In this document: piece by piece, positions 25,203-34,115 of the stretch
How the letters are laid out: each line of letters opens with the position of its first letter
Position numbering within the stretch: position 1 is the first letter of the stretch
Source: a virus
Length of the DNA stretch: 64,000 nt
Direction: 5' to 3' (one strand)
Virus record (IMG/VR): IMGVR_UViG_3300007640_000029
Coordinates: 1 to 64,000 of that record
Position numbers and translations under genes: made by a program
Notes under the pieces: model-generated
What the model saw: only the letters and a program-made list of their open reading frames with translations
Told to the model about the DNA's origin: nothing
Databases searched by the model: none

Positions 25203-26592
25203 AGATAACCACTTTGATAAAGCTAGCGCTTTAAGTTCTTCCCTAATCGGATTCGAGTTTGAATTTTACTCGGAAATGGTTAGGGGAAGGATAGTGGACC
25301 AGTTGTCTAAACTTCTGGGAAAGAAAGTGGTGTTGAGTAATAAGTATCACTCTAAAGTTCCTGCCACTGCAGACTCGTTCAAGTTGGAACCTGACTATTC
25401 TGGTGGATCAAATATGAATGAGCTCATTACTGGTCCTCTCCCGTACGCAGAGGCTATCCCAATTCTGATTAAGACCTTAAGGTGGATAGACGAGAATGGA
25501 TGGACGAATGATAAATGTGCATTCCAATTTTCTGTTAGCTTCTCCAAGGAAAACCGGGAGCTTAAAAGGATGGAGGAGCTGGACAGATTGAAGTTTGTTC
25601 TCGGAATTGACGAGGGATTGATCTATTCTAAATTCGGTAACCGAACTAATAATGTTTACGCTAAATCTGTTAAAAAGATAGTACCGGTGAATAGATTTTC
25701 TATTCTGGAAAATATATCATCGATAGATCCAAGGCTTTTTAAAATACCGGAGGAGAAGTACTATGGTGCTAACTTTACCAAAGTACCCAAGGGATATATC
25801 GAAATTAGATATCTTGGTGGGAAGGACTACCAGAAGAAGATCTCTGCCATAAGGGATGTTATTGATTATGTGGTACTGTACCTGCACGACCTTTTATCTG
25901 GAAAAAGAGGATATAACCAGTCAGACTTGAAAAGACTCCAAGAAATGATGAAGGAGTATACTAAGGTGGTTAGAAGTTTTTCTGATCCTGAGTCTTTCTT
26001 CATGAATTTCCCGGATTTCCATCTATTGGTGGACCTTAAAGGATATGAGGAAAATATAAAAACTTATTTCCCCGTAATAAGAGAAAAGGTGTTCGATATA
26101 ATCGTGGAGGGTGGTGTGAAATATGCATTCTTCAATTATGATACTTCTACTGGGAGATTCCAATTAAAAAATGCCAAGTGTAAGGGATCCGGATATCTTG
26201 CTGACCTTGATCTGATAGATTGTAAAATTAGAAATTGCAAATTAGAAAACTGCAACCTCTATGGGTGTGAGGTTAAGGATTCTGAGATTATGGAGTCTCA
26301 AATATCTAATTCCAACAAGGTCTATAATAGTAAAATACACAACACTAGTGCTGACTACGGTAACCTACTAGATTCTTGCTACATCGATTGTCCCAGAAAG
26401 ATGATAAACTGCGAGGTGAATGGCGGTGTAATCAGAAAGGCTGACCTTGGAAGTAGTGCCAATGTTAGCAAAGAGACGGAGGAAGTAAAGGGATTCAGTG
26501 ATATAAGACAAAGTAGATTTATAACTGACTCCAGGCTTAAGAACCTAAATGATCCTATTCGCAGGATAATATTTAAAAATCAGAATTATTGA
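25195..26592 (+). CDS. Amidoligase-like enzyme fused to pentapeptide repeats
   Basis: 465 aa from ATG 25195 (8-base overlap with the previous stop; a Met five codons upstream is possible). Residues 19-24 GFEFEF, 76-82 ELITGPL and 203-209 EIRYLGG are the three landmark motifs of the putative amidoligase/glutamate-cysteine-ligase-like fold (G-x-E-x-E, E-x-x-x-x-P-L, EFR). Residues about 323-420 form a right-handed helix of five-residue steps, with Cys at 343, 348, 353 and 358 (DCKIRNCKLENCNLYGC). This family makes amide bonds between a carboxylate and an amine using ATP. The substrate is unknown. The repeat domain may bind a partner or a nucleic-acid-like surface. Confidence 0.65.
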   Translation: MSKDNHFDKASALSSSLIGFEFEFYSEMVRGRIVDQLSKLLGKKVVLSNKYHSKVPATADSFKLEPDYSGGSNMNELITGPLPYAEAIPILIKTLRWIDENGWTNDKCAFQFSVSFSKENRELKRMEELDRLKFVLGIDEGLIYSKFGNRTNNVYAKSVKKIVPVNRFSILENISSIDPRLFKIPEEKYYGANFTKVPKGYIEIRYLGGKDYQKKISAIRDVIDYVVLYLHDLLSGKRGYNQSDLKRLQEMMKEYTKVVRSFSDPESFFMNFPDFHLLVDLKGYEENIKTYFPVIREKVFDIIVEGGVKYAFFNYDTSTGRFQLKNAKCKGSGYLADLDLIDCKIRNCKLENCNLYGCEVKDSEIMESQISNSNKVYNSKIHNTSADYGNLLDSCYIDCPRKMINCEVNGGVIRKADLGSSANVSKETEEVKGFSDIRQSRFITDSRLKNLNDPIRRIIFKNQNY

Positions 26593-26593
26593 G

Positions 26594-27370
26594 ATGACTC
26601 TAGAGGAATTAGTACAGGAAATCAAGGATGACTTATCAGCAAGCTGCTCTTTACCCTATAATCTAAATGACGACGAGATTCATAGGATTATTAGAAGGGC
26701 ACGTGATTACATGTATGACAATTACCAATATGCTGTGGAGGATAGGGTCTTTATACTGGCTAACAATCTTTTTGCAAATCCTAGCTTTAGAAATACGAGA
26801 CAGATACAGCTTCCTCCCTCTATCGTGACTGTGTACGACGTGAGGGAAGTTAATGGAATGGGTATATCGGGAACTCCTGATCGTGACTTTGGTGATTCCA
26901 AACTCCTGGGATCTGAACTTCTGTTATCTCCGTTCACCGGGGATAACCTGGTTTATAGAACTGTAATGTATTCTTACTTTGACCTGGCGCAGGCATATCT
27001 TCTGCCAACTTACGCTTTTAAATGGAATAAGAATACCAAGAAACTTACCATTCTCGGTAGAGATCCTAATAGGTCTGGTATGTCAGGGGTTGGAACAGGA
27101 TACGACCAAAACGGTATGGACGTTGCAGTCAGGTGCTTTGTTGCTATAGACGACGATGATCTATATGACGACGAATTATTCATACGTTATTGCTTAGCCA
27201 AGTCCAAAATAAGTCTATCTAGAGTGCTTAGTGCTTTCAACTATAACCTTCCTGGTGGTGTTAGTGTAAACACCTCAGAGCTTAGAAGTGACGGTGAGAA
27301 AGAGCTCCAAGAAGTGATGGATATGATCAACGGAGAGAACACTCCTTCCTATTTCTTACAGTGGAATTAA
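26594..27370 (+). CDS. Neck/connector-type structural protein
   Basis: 258 aa. A helical N-terminus (LEELVQEIKDDLSASCSL, then EIHRIIRRARDYMYDNY) is followed by a beta domain. Near the C-terminus a helical block, YDDELFIRYCLAKSKISLSR plus ELRSDGEKELQEVMDMI, recalls virion connector proteins of large myoviruses, where a region containing LPGG and GEKELQE is conserved. It starts one base after the amidoligase stop and stands directly before the gp25-like gene. A role at the head-tail junction or in the wedge is likely; the T4 equivalent is uncertain. Confidence 0.5.
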   Translation: MTLEELVQEIKDDLSASCSLPYNLNDDEIHRIIRRARDYMYDNYQYAVEDRVFILANNLFANPSFRNTRQIQLPPSIVTVYDVREVNGMGISGTPDRDFGDSKLLGSELLLSPFTGDNLVYRTVMYSYFDLAQAYLLPTYAFKWNKNTKKLTILGRDPNRSGMSGVGTGYDQNGMDVAVRCFVAIDDDDLYDDELFIRYCLAKSKISLSRVLSAFNYNLPGGVSVNTSELRSDGEKELQEVMDMINGENTPSYFLQWN

Positions 27371-27374
27371 TCTC

Positions 27375-27383
27375 GATATATAT
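27375..27383 (+). promoter_or_regulatory. Putative late promoter box GATATATAT
   Basis: GATATATAT, 18 bases before the gp25-like start. The sequence after it folds into a perfect hairpin (27382-27403) that includes the start codon. Confidence 0.5.
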
Positions 27384-27403
27384 TGGGAAAATAAATTCCC
27401 AAT
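27382..27403 (+). promoter_or_regulatory. Hairpin covering the gp25-like start codon
   Basis: ATTGGGAA (27382-27389) pairs perfectly with TTCCCAAT (27396-27403) around the loop AATAAA. A402 and T403 belong to the ATG at 27402, and T381-G404 could add a wobble pair. The start codon would be hidden unless the stem opens. Confidence 0.55.
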
Positions 27404-27773
27404 GGTTGAGATTTATAACAAAGATCCTGAAGATTTCAATTACAAGGAGAATATCCTTGAGATAACAAACCCTACGGACATATGTGTTGGGCAACTTAAA
27501 ATGATGCTCGTTACTAATCGTGGAGAAGTATTAGGTGATCCTAAATTTGGACTTAACTTAGAGGATCTGGTTTTCTCTCTGGATCTCTCTGAAAGTAGCT
27601 TAAGGGAAAGAATAAACGAGCATCTTAGGATTTATGTTCCTCTTTTTGCCCAGTTAAACGGGTATTTTGAGGTAAAGTTTTACCAGGGTACTCAGAGAGA
27701 TATTGCATATCTGGATTTCTATTTACCAGGTTTAAGTAATACCTCACCAGCGATTGCTTTGAAAGTAAGTTAA
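27402..27773 (+). CDS. Baseplate wedge subunit, gp25-like
   Basis: 123 aa, the usual size of gp25/GPW proteins. Residues 29-60 carry the family core: VGQLKMMLVTNRGEVLGDP then KFGLNLEDLVF, matching the pattern I-x-x-L-L-T-x-x-G-E-x-x-x-x-P-x-F-G. The C-terminal half has the expected helix (RERINEHLRIYVP) and strand pair. In contractile systems gp25 anchors the sheath to the wedge. The gp6-like gene follows after four bases, the same order as in many contractile phages. The start codon sits in a hairpin. Confidence 0.8.
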   Translation: MVEIYNKDPEDFNYKENILEITNPTDICVGQLKMMLVTNRGEVLGDPKFGLNLEDLVFSLDLSESSLRERINEHLRIYVPLFAQLNGYFEVKFYQGTQRDIAYLDFYLPGLSNTSPAIALKVS

Positions 27774-27777
27774 AAAG

Positions 27778-29508
27778 ATGGCAGAAAATATTTTTAAGAA
27801 GAACAACATTCTGATTGGAGGTCTACTAAACGACTCTTATCAATTCTTGCAAAGGACGTACAACCAATCCCGCAACGTTTTCACAGTTGCTTCTGCTTGG
27901 GGGCAGATATTGTTTGTGTTGGAAAACCTCTCTCAGATGATTTTGTACTTCATAGAGGATTCGATAACTGAATTAAATATACAGGAAGCAACTAGAAACT
28001 ACTCAATAAAAAGTTTAGCTAGAATCGCTGGTCATGATCCTTCAAGAGGAATGGCTGCACAAGGAGAGATTGCTTTAACGTGGAATCTTAGAGAGTCTGA
28101 TGTTGGTGGTGGAGCAGTAGTATTAAGCGGAACCCCGAGAATTCAATGTATACAAAACGGACTTCCATATTCAATATTACTCGGAGCTCCTTCCGTGAAA
28201 GTACCACTTAACCGGACAGCTTCTTTTAATTTTAAGATTGTTCAAGGATCCTTCGCTTCTAATACGTTTACAGGTACTGGTAGGGCATTACAGAGTTTTA
28301 ATCTTCCTTCGAAAGCTGGTGCTCTGATAGACCAATTTTATGTTGATGTCTATGTCAACGACAATAAATGGGAAAGGTATGAATCCCTCTATGATATACC
28401 TCTTAACAAGGAGGGATATCTAGTTAAGAGCGGTATACAGGAGGGAATAGACATCTATTTCGGTAATTCAAACTTTGGTAAGATTCCACAACAGGGAGCC
28501 ACAATAAGGGTGGAATACCTGCAGACATCTGGATTTAATGGAAATCTTCAGAGCAGGCCTGATCAGGTTCTTACGTATAAGTTTATGGATAGCGGGGAAG
28601 ATCTCTTCGGAAGTACTGTTAACCTTGATAACTATTTAAAATTGACCGGCGTACTAGATCCTTCTTTCGGATCTGATCCCGAACCTATAGAAGTTACCAG
28701 ATTGGTAGCACCTAAAACCAGTCGGGCTTTCGTGTTTGCTAATGCTGAAAATTATGAGATATACCTACAGAAATTCAATATCTTTTCTCAGATACAGGCT
28801 TTCTCAACTTTCGATGATGATTACTTGGATGATGATAACGTAGTTTATATTTTCTTGGTTCCTGATGTAACTATTAACATGACTAGCAACCAGGATTATT
28901 TCGATATTCCAGAAACTAGTTTCTTACTCACTAACTCTCAAAAGCTTTCCATCCTGAATCTCATTGAGGATTCCGGTAGAATGATAGCGACCACGGTTGT
29001 AAAAATCATACAACCTGAGATCAGTAGGTTTGTTGGAAACGTGGTTATGTCGATTTTTGAGGGCTATGATCCTGAGGTCATAAAGGACAAGGTCAGAACT
29101 TCTATTTCCGAGTATATGCTTAACAATAAGAGAAGAGATAGGATTCCTAAATCCGATATAATAGCGATACTAGAATCGATAGAGGGAATAGATTCGGTTT
29201 CCTTCTATTTCATAGGTGAACAGAATGAGAATTATCATAGAACCGTTGATAACTTACAAAATGCGAGTGCTGCTCAAAAGAACAAACAGATAGGTCTCGA
29301 CGACTTCGGTGATATTATCATAAAAAGAGGTGAGCTAGTTCTTATGAGGGGAGGATGGGAAGATAGAAACGGTGTGGAGTATCAGGAAGGAATAGTTCCT
29401 GGGAAACCTTCGGCACTAAATATCTCCATTTCTTCGGTTAATCCAAAGAATTTCCTCAATGAGCTTAATTCCGAGACTAAATCAAAGCTAATAGCTTCCA
29501 ACAGATAA
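27778..29508 (+). CDS. Baseplate wedge protein, gp6/gpJ-like
   Basis: 576 aa. The N-terminal helices (NDSYQFLQRTYNQSRNVFTV, then FIEDSITELNIQEATRNYSI) and the short R-x-A-G-x-D-P step are typical of gpJ/gp6 baseplate proteins. The beta domain at about 90-260 (IALTWNLRESDVGGGAVVLS, RVEYLQTSGFNGN) and the C-terminal arm (about 400-520, IIQPEISRFVGNVVMSIFEG) complete the family layout. Gp6 dimers hold the wedges together around the hub. The preceding gp25-like gene strengthens the call. Confidence 0.75.
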   Translation: MAENIFKKNNILIGGLLNDSYQFLQRTYNQSRNVFTVASAWGQILFVLENLSQMILYFIEDSITELNIQEATRNYSIKSLARIAGHDPSRGMAAQGEIALTWNLRESDVGGGAVVLSGTPRIQCIQNGLPYSILLGAPSVKVPLNRTASFNFKIVQGSFASNTFTGTGRALQSFNLPSKAGALIDQFYVDVYVNDNKWERYESLYDIPLNKEGYLVKSGIQEGIDIYFGNSNFGKIPQQGATIRVEYLQTSGFNGNLQSRPDQVLTYKFMDSGEDLFGSTVNLDNYLKLTGVLDPSFGSDPEPIEVTRLVAPKTSRAFVFANAENYEIYLQKFNIFSQIQAFSTFDDDYLDDDNVVYIFLVPDVTINMTSNQDYFDIPETSFLLTNSQKLSILNLIEDSGRMIATTVVKIIQPEISRFVGNVVMSIFEGYDPEVIKDKVRTSISEYMLNNKRRDRIPKSDIIAILESIEGIDSVSFYFIGEQNENYHRTVDNLQNASAAQKNKQIGLDDFGDIIIKRGELVLMRGGWEDRNGVEYQEGIVPGKPSALNISISSVNPKNFLNELNSETKSKLIASNR

Positions 29509-29509
29509 T

Positions 29510-30040
29510 ATGAGAAGAGACTACAGCCCATATCTGGAGAGAAAGAAGATCTATTCGTTTACCGCGAATGATATATCTTTTAGAACCCAAACGCCTGTTT
29601 TCAAAACAAGTGATGATCTCTATAAGAGCATCGGAAAAGCTCAGGAGAGATCTTATAATATAGGATGCAGCGGGTATAGGAAGGTTACTGTTAGTGCCAA
29701 GGGAGATACTCTATATGGCCCTTGTTCTAGTGCCAGCACGTACACGGATATTATGAAGAAGATTCAGGGGAATAGCATGGCTAGAAGATATTACCAATTT
29801 GACCCCACCGACAACCTTTATGATATACGGGACTCCGCTTACGATAATATTAGAAGTGGGTATGATTACAAGGAGAAGATCTTCCAAAACACTATGTCGA
29901 ATGTTATTTTTAGAGACCCCAAAAAATCGGAGATCCTCTATTATCTTCAGAGAGTAGTTTTTGCATTGATCGAATCGGTAAAGCAAATAAGGAATTCCTT
30001 TAATTACACAGTACCGTTTAACAACAAGAGAGTATTCTAA
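29510..30040 (+). CDS. Baseplate wedge-associated protein
   Basis: 176 aa, rich in Tyr, Arg and Ser; alpha/beta with a helical C-terminus (SEILYYLQRVVFALIESVKQ). It lies between the gp6-like and gp7/gpI-like genes with gaps of one and two bases, the place where contractile phages often encode a small wedge protein such as gp53. No motif allows identification, so the wedge role rests on context alone. Confidence 0.5.
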   Translation: MRRDYSPYLERKKIYSFTANDISFRTQTPVFKTSDDLYKSIGKAQERSYNIGCSGYRKVTVSAKGDTLYGPCSSASTYTDIMKKIQGNSMARRYYQFDPTDNLYDIRDSAYDNIRSGYDYKEKIFQNTMSNVIFRDPKKSEILYYLQRVVFALIESVKQIRNSFNYTVPFNNKRVF

Positions 30041-30042
30041 AG

Positions 30043-33000
30043 ATGGCAAATAGGCACCTTAAGTTTTTTGATAAGAAGGGAGAACCTCTAAATTTTGAAT
30101 ATGTTGGGGCTACTGCATCTGCTCCTCTGACTTACAATTTTAATTACGAGTCTAGGTCCACTAATTCTACCCCTCCGCAGGGAAGGATTTCCCTGTTTGA
30201 TATTGCTTCCAATGTTCTCTATATGAACAAGTTGGATATGAATGGATACGATCTTACTAGCTGGGCTAATACGGTTAACGATAAGGTTTCCAAGGGTGGA
30301 AAAATAACTCTTAAGATTACCTTCTATCCTTCCAACATTCTGCAAGGTGAGATTTCTTCGATATCCATTTCTGGATCAATCCTTACTATAAATTTATCCA
30401 GAGTTATCGGGGTAACTACCATTTCCAACGATAATACTGCCTATGTTGAATGTATAACCTCTGATTTGCCTGGCGGGTATTTCACAGGGTCTATATTTTT
30501 TGACCCCGTCTCGGCGGGGCTTTATGAGAACGAGCAAATATTTATAGTGCAGCAGTTTAAAGACTCTGTAACTGGATCCGATTTCTTGGGGGTACCGCAT
30601 ACCGGGTCTACAGGATCATCTAGTGATCCCTTATGGAGAACTAGGTGGGAAAACGATGTCTACGGTAATACTAATGTTAGTGATATTGTTTTCACTTACC
30701 AGATAACCGAGAATGACCCAGACCTTGGTGGGGATCCTTCCATAGTGAATTATGAAAATATAGCCATCCCAGTTATTAAGAATATAAGCGATTCTTATAG
30801 TAACGGTTATATAGTTACCCCAGAGGCTGGTACACCGTCAAGATCTATCTCAGTTAATGTTGCCCTTAGCGCACCCGATTTTGCTGCGGAGATATACGAG
30901 AGGAAGCTGATTATAGAAGACATAACCTATAATCAGCCACAGAAGATAGCAGAAGTTCTCTTCTATGGTCAGGTAATAGGTGAAGACTCGAGGCTCAATG
31001 TACTTACTAATAATCTAGGTAGGGCATTTTTCGGTAGTGATTCCCCAATACTTAGGGATCACGATCCTTCCGAGCCTTTGCCGGACTACATCGAGATAAA
31101 CGAGAAGAGGAAGGAACTTATGATTGCCGGTGAAGAGATATTCCCATATATAGGCAGCTACAAAGGACTAATAGGAGCCCTGAAATTCTTTGGATATCAG
31201 GATTTAAGGATAAAGGAATACTGGCTTAATCTGAGATATAACAAGCTTAATCTTTCCCCACTGGAAGAGAACAAGAATTTCCTTAATAATTACGGAAATA
31301 CACCAATACCCAACCAATCTAATCTCATTGCGGACGTCTTTGATAATGAGAATACCGGGAAGTATAGGCTGGAGCAAACCTACGGGCCAAACTCTGATGG
31401 CGAGTATGTGTTGGATGTTTCATCCGAGAATACGTTGGTTCCAAGTAGAACCTATAAAAAGACCTCACTATTCGGGCTTTACTATGATATAAATACGACC
31501 TCTTCTACAAAAGATCCATATGGATACCCAGATACTCCGGAAGCATTTGCTTTTACTCAGGAGGAGGTTCTTGTTAAGCTATTTGCTCTTAAGGAGAGAT
31601 TAAAGGCATCATACCTTCCCCTCAATGCTAGAATAATCGACATAACTGGGGAGGGCGTTTATTACAATATTTATAACAGCAAAGCATGGACCGATGTACT
31701 GGAGAGGGAGGATATCGACATTGGTAACAATATATCATTCACTGCTAATCCTGATTTTGGGTTTATAGAGGATCTTAGAGCTTTCGGGACCCGTACAAGC
31801 AAGACATCGATACAAGCACCAATGAACTACTATGATGTGGTTGATTTAAATTTTGCTGTGACAGGTCCATCTGGGAATGCTTTTATAGTTAATGGTGTCG
31901 CGGGATCTAACCCATCTCTTACCTTTATGAGAGGTAAGAAATACAAGCTTAACCTTACCCAAGGGTCTTACGATTATGACCTCTACCTAACTACGAGCCC
32001 TTCACTAAGTCAGATAAATCCACTGGGAGTGGTCAATAACGGTGCTACGGGAGGAACAGTTACGATAGACGTTAATCCACAGGAGTCTAATAATCTATAC
32101 TATTACTCTACAGCCAATTCCTCCCTTAATGGGTCGATCAGCGTTATTGATTCCAGCATATCAGATTTTGGTAATGGTGTAAATCCACTTTATAACGGGC
32201 AGAAATATACACCGGACCAAAATAGGGAAATGATCAATGCAATCTCTAATTTTTATTACATAAAGGAAAACGAGATGCTTAAAAGTCTGGGTGATGATGT
32301 TAATGACCCTGTCATTGACCTTAACAGGACCACTGGTAACAAATATCTTAATCCACTAGGTATGCCAGTTGTTTTGGAGTTAGATGTTGATAGGTGGGAT
32401 TGGGATGAAATGGGTATGACCTGGGATTCACTTACGCTGCCAACATTCAATTTTAACAACAAAGCTTTAACCTGGTCTTCGATAGACTTCTCAGCATATA
32501 ACGAGATAGAGTGGGAAATATCAAAATCCCCTACACAGGGGGGAAGTCCATATTATTTCTCTTATCGTGGTTATACTATGGACTATTACAAATTAGCCCA
32601 TTTCCTTCCATATACTGGATCTTATGATATTAAGTGCAATTTATACGACTCCTTCAACTTCAGAAATGTTAAGATACAGAAGTCTAAAATCCAGGTTTCG
32701 CCCAGAAGTATTTTAATAGACGGGTGGACAAGGTATAGGGAGAATGAAAACTACCTCTGGGATCAGACCATTAGAACATGGGACTCCTATAATTCCATAT
32801 GGGAATATCCGGCGGAGGGAAAAACTTTTTCTGAGGTAGCAAAGCAGATTCCTGAAGAGATTCTCGATTTTGCAGTATATGGAAATAACGCTATTGATGG
32901 GCAAAAACTGAGTGTGAAGAAATATACCGAGGGTGTGGGAGCATCCGGTAATTTTACTATCAACCAGTCGATGATCGATATTAAGTATGCCTATTCGCTG

Positions 33001-34095
33001 TGGATAAGCGGCAGCCAATATGGATACGCGACCATACACACTGAGCAACCTCATAATTTTAAGGAAGGCGACGATATCTTTATTAGCGGATCTATAGATC
33101 CACTAAACAAGTCTTGGAATATCGTTTCTATTCCGAGTGGATCTACCGGATATAGCTTCCAGGTCCCTTATGTGATAACTAACCAATCTGGAGTCGGTGC
33201 TACCTCTGGAACTGGATCATTGATAGGAGCAACAGCATATTATGTTTTGCCTAGCACGTACCCAGACCAGAAAACTACCGGCGGGGGTGATATTACTGTT
33301 TATATAAACGGCCGTGCAATAGGTGCAACATCATCCGGATCTAATCTTCAATCTACAGTTAACTCGATAATAGCAGAAATAAACGGAGTATACACTCAGC
33401 CCGATTACTTTGCGCAGTCTTTCGCTCCCAACGACGTTCCTGCTACTGTAAATGTGGTTGCTGATGTATCGAGTGGGAATATAGGAAATAATGATAAACT
33501 TAGCGTTCTACTGTCTGGATCGCTATCCCTTGTATCCAGCGATCCTTATTTAAGTGGGGGTGTTACAGGGGGAACTGCTTACGTTTCCTGGGATCCTGCT
33601 GATGGTGTTTTACCAGTTGAAAACCTTAAGTACTTCGGAACTAAATTTTTAAACTGGGAAACTTTTACGGATTCTTCTTGGGATGAGGCATATGCTCACT
33701 CGTGGGCTGATTTCGGCTATGAGAGCGGGTGGCTTGGTGGATATGAGATTCATAGCATTAAACCTGGGGATCATATTGAGCTCAGTACTGGTGCTGATAA
33801 CTACCCTCTCCCAACCGGTGTTACTTTTACTAAGGACGGGGGAACAGGTTCTACCTCTTACCTCACCGTTGGTTCTGCTGTGTCGCAGTTAAACTCTTCT
33901 GTAGATTCCAATATAACCAATTTTTACTACAGAACAATCCCGACAGGAGCTACAGCATCTCTAACTACTTCTGGTCCTATAGAGCCTATTTTTTACGACG
34001 CTGCTATATCCGGCGGTACGAGTGCGGTACCTGCTTCGGTACCTGGAGCTCCACCTCCTTTGGTAGTTTCGTTTACCTATGCAACTGGACCTTAA
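30043..34095 (+). CDS. Giant baseplate wedge protein with gpI-like segment
   Basis: 1350 aa. Residues about 340-395 (EEIFPYIGSYKGLIGALKFF then GYQDLRIKEYW) resemble the P2 gpI/T4 gp7-type wedge segment, in which a helix with YxGTxxGLxxALxxxGY is conserved. A module at about 600-705 (SLTFMRGKKYKLNLTQ, with a YYYST strand and a closing NGSISV) has the shape of the cupredoxin-like domains found in virion proteins. No copper ligands are evident. The rest consists of beta domains with Gly/Ser/Thr-rich loops. Position after gp25- and gp6-like genes supports a wedge protein extended by outward-facing domains. Confidence 0.6.
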   Translation: MANRHLKFFDKKGEPLNFEYVGATASAPLTYNFNYESRSTNSTPPQGRISLFDIASNVLYMNKLDMNGYDLTSWANTVNDKVSKGGKITLKITFYPSNILQGEISSISISGSILTINLSRVIGVTTISNDNTAYVECITSDLPGGYFTGSIFFDPVSAGLYENEQIFIVQQFKDSVTGSDFLGVPHTGSTGSSSDPLWRTRWENDVYGNTNVSDIVFTYQITENDPDLGGDPSIVNYENIAIPVIKNISDSYSNGYIVTPEAGTPSRSISVNVALSAPDFAAEIYERKLIIEDITYNQPQKIAEVLFYGQVIGEDSRLNVLTNNLGRAFFGSDSPILRDHDPSEPLPDYIEINEKRKELMIAGEEIFPYIGSYKGLIGALKFFGYQDLRIKEYWLNLRYNKLNLSPLEENKNFLNNYGNTPIPNQSNLIADVFDNENTGKYRLEQTYGPNSDGEYVLDVSSENTLVPSRTYKKTSLFGLYYDINTTSSTKDPYGYPDTPEAFAFTQEEVLVKLFALKERLKASYLPLNARIIDITGEGVYYNIYNSKAWTDVLEREDIDIGNNISFTANPDFGFIEDLRAFGTRTSKTSIQAPMNYYDVVDLNFAVTGPSGNAFIVNGVAGSNPSLTFMRGKKYKLNLTQGSYDYDLYLTTSPSLSQINPLGVVNNGATGGTVTIDVNPQESNNLYYYSTANSSLNGSISVIDSSISDFGNGVNPLYNGQKYTPDQNREMINAISNFYYIKENEMLKSLGDDVNDPVIDLNRTTGNKYLNPLGMPVVLELDVDRWDWDEMGMTWDSLTLPTFNFNNKALTWSSIDFSAYNEIEWEISKSPTQGGSPYYFSYRGYTMDYYKLAHFLPYTGSYDIKCNLYDSFNFRNVKIQKSKIQVSPRSILIDGWTRYRENENYLWDQTIRTWDSYNSIWEYPAEGKTFSEVAKQIPEEILDFAVYGNNAIDGQKLSVKKYTEGVGASGNFTINQSMIDIKYAYSLWISGSQYGYATIHTEQPHNFKEGDDIFISGSIDPLNKSWNIVSIPSGSTGYSFQVPYVITNQSGVGATSGTGSLIGATAYYVLPSTYPDQKTTGGGDITVYINGRAIGATSSGSNLQSTVNSIIAEINGVYTQPDYFAQSFAPNDVPATVNVVADVSSGNIGNNDKLSVLLSGSLSLVSSDPYLSGGVTGGTAYVSWDPADGVLPVENLKYFGTKFLNWETFTDSSWDEAYAHSWADFGYESGWLGGYEIHSIKPGDHIELSTGADNYPLPTGVTFTKDGGTGSTSYLTVGSAVSQLNSSVDSNITNFYYRTIPTGATASLTTSGPIEPIFYDAAISGGTSAVPASVPGAPPPLVVSFTYATGP

Positions 34096-34115
34096 GAAAC
34101 AATAAATCGTAAGAT

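Noticed and set aside
31146-31152. ATATATA within the 1350-aa wedge gene
   Set aside because: It is deep inside an uninterrupted coding region with no start codon at the usual distance.
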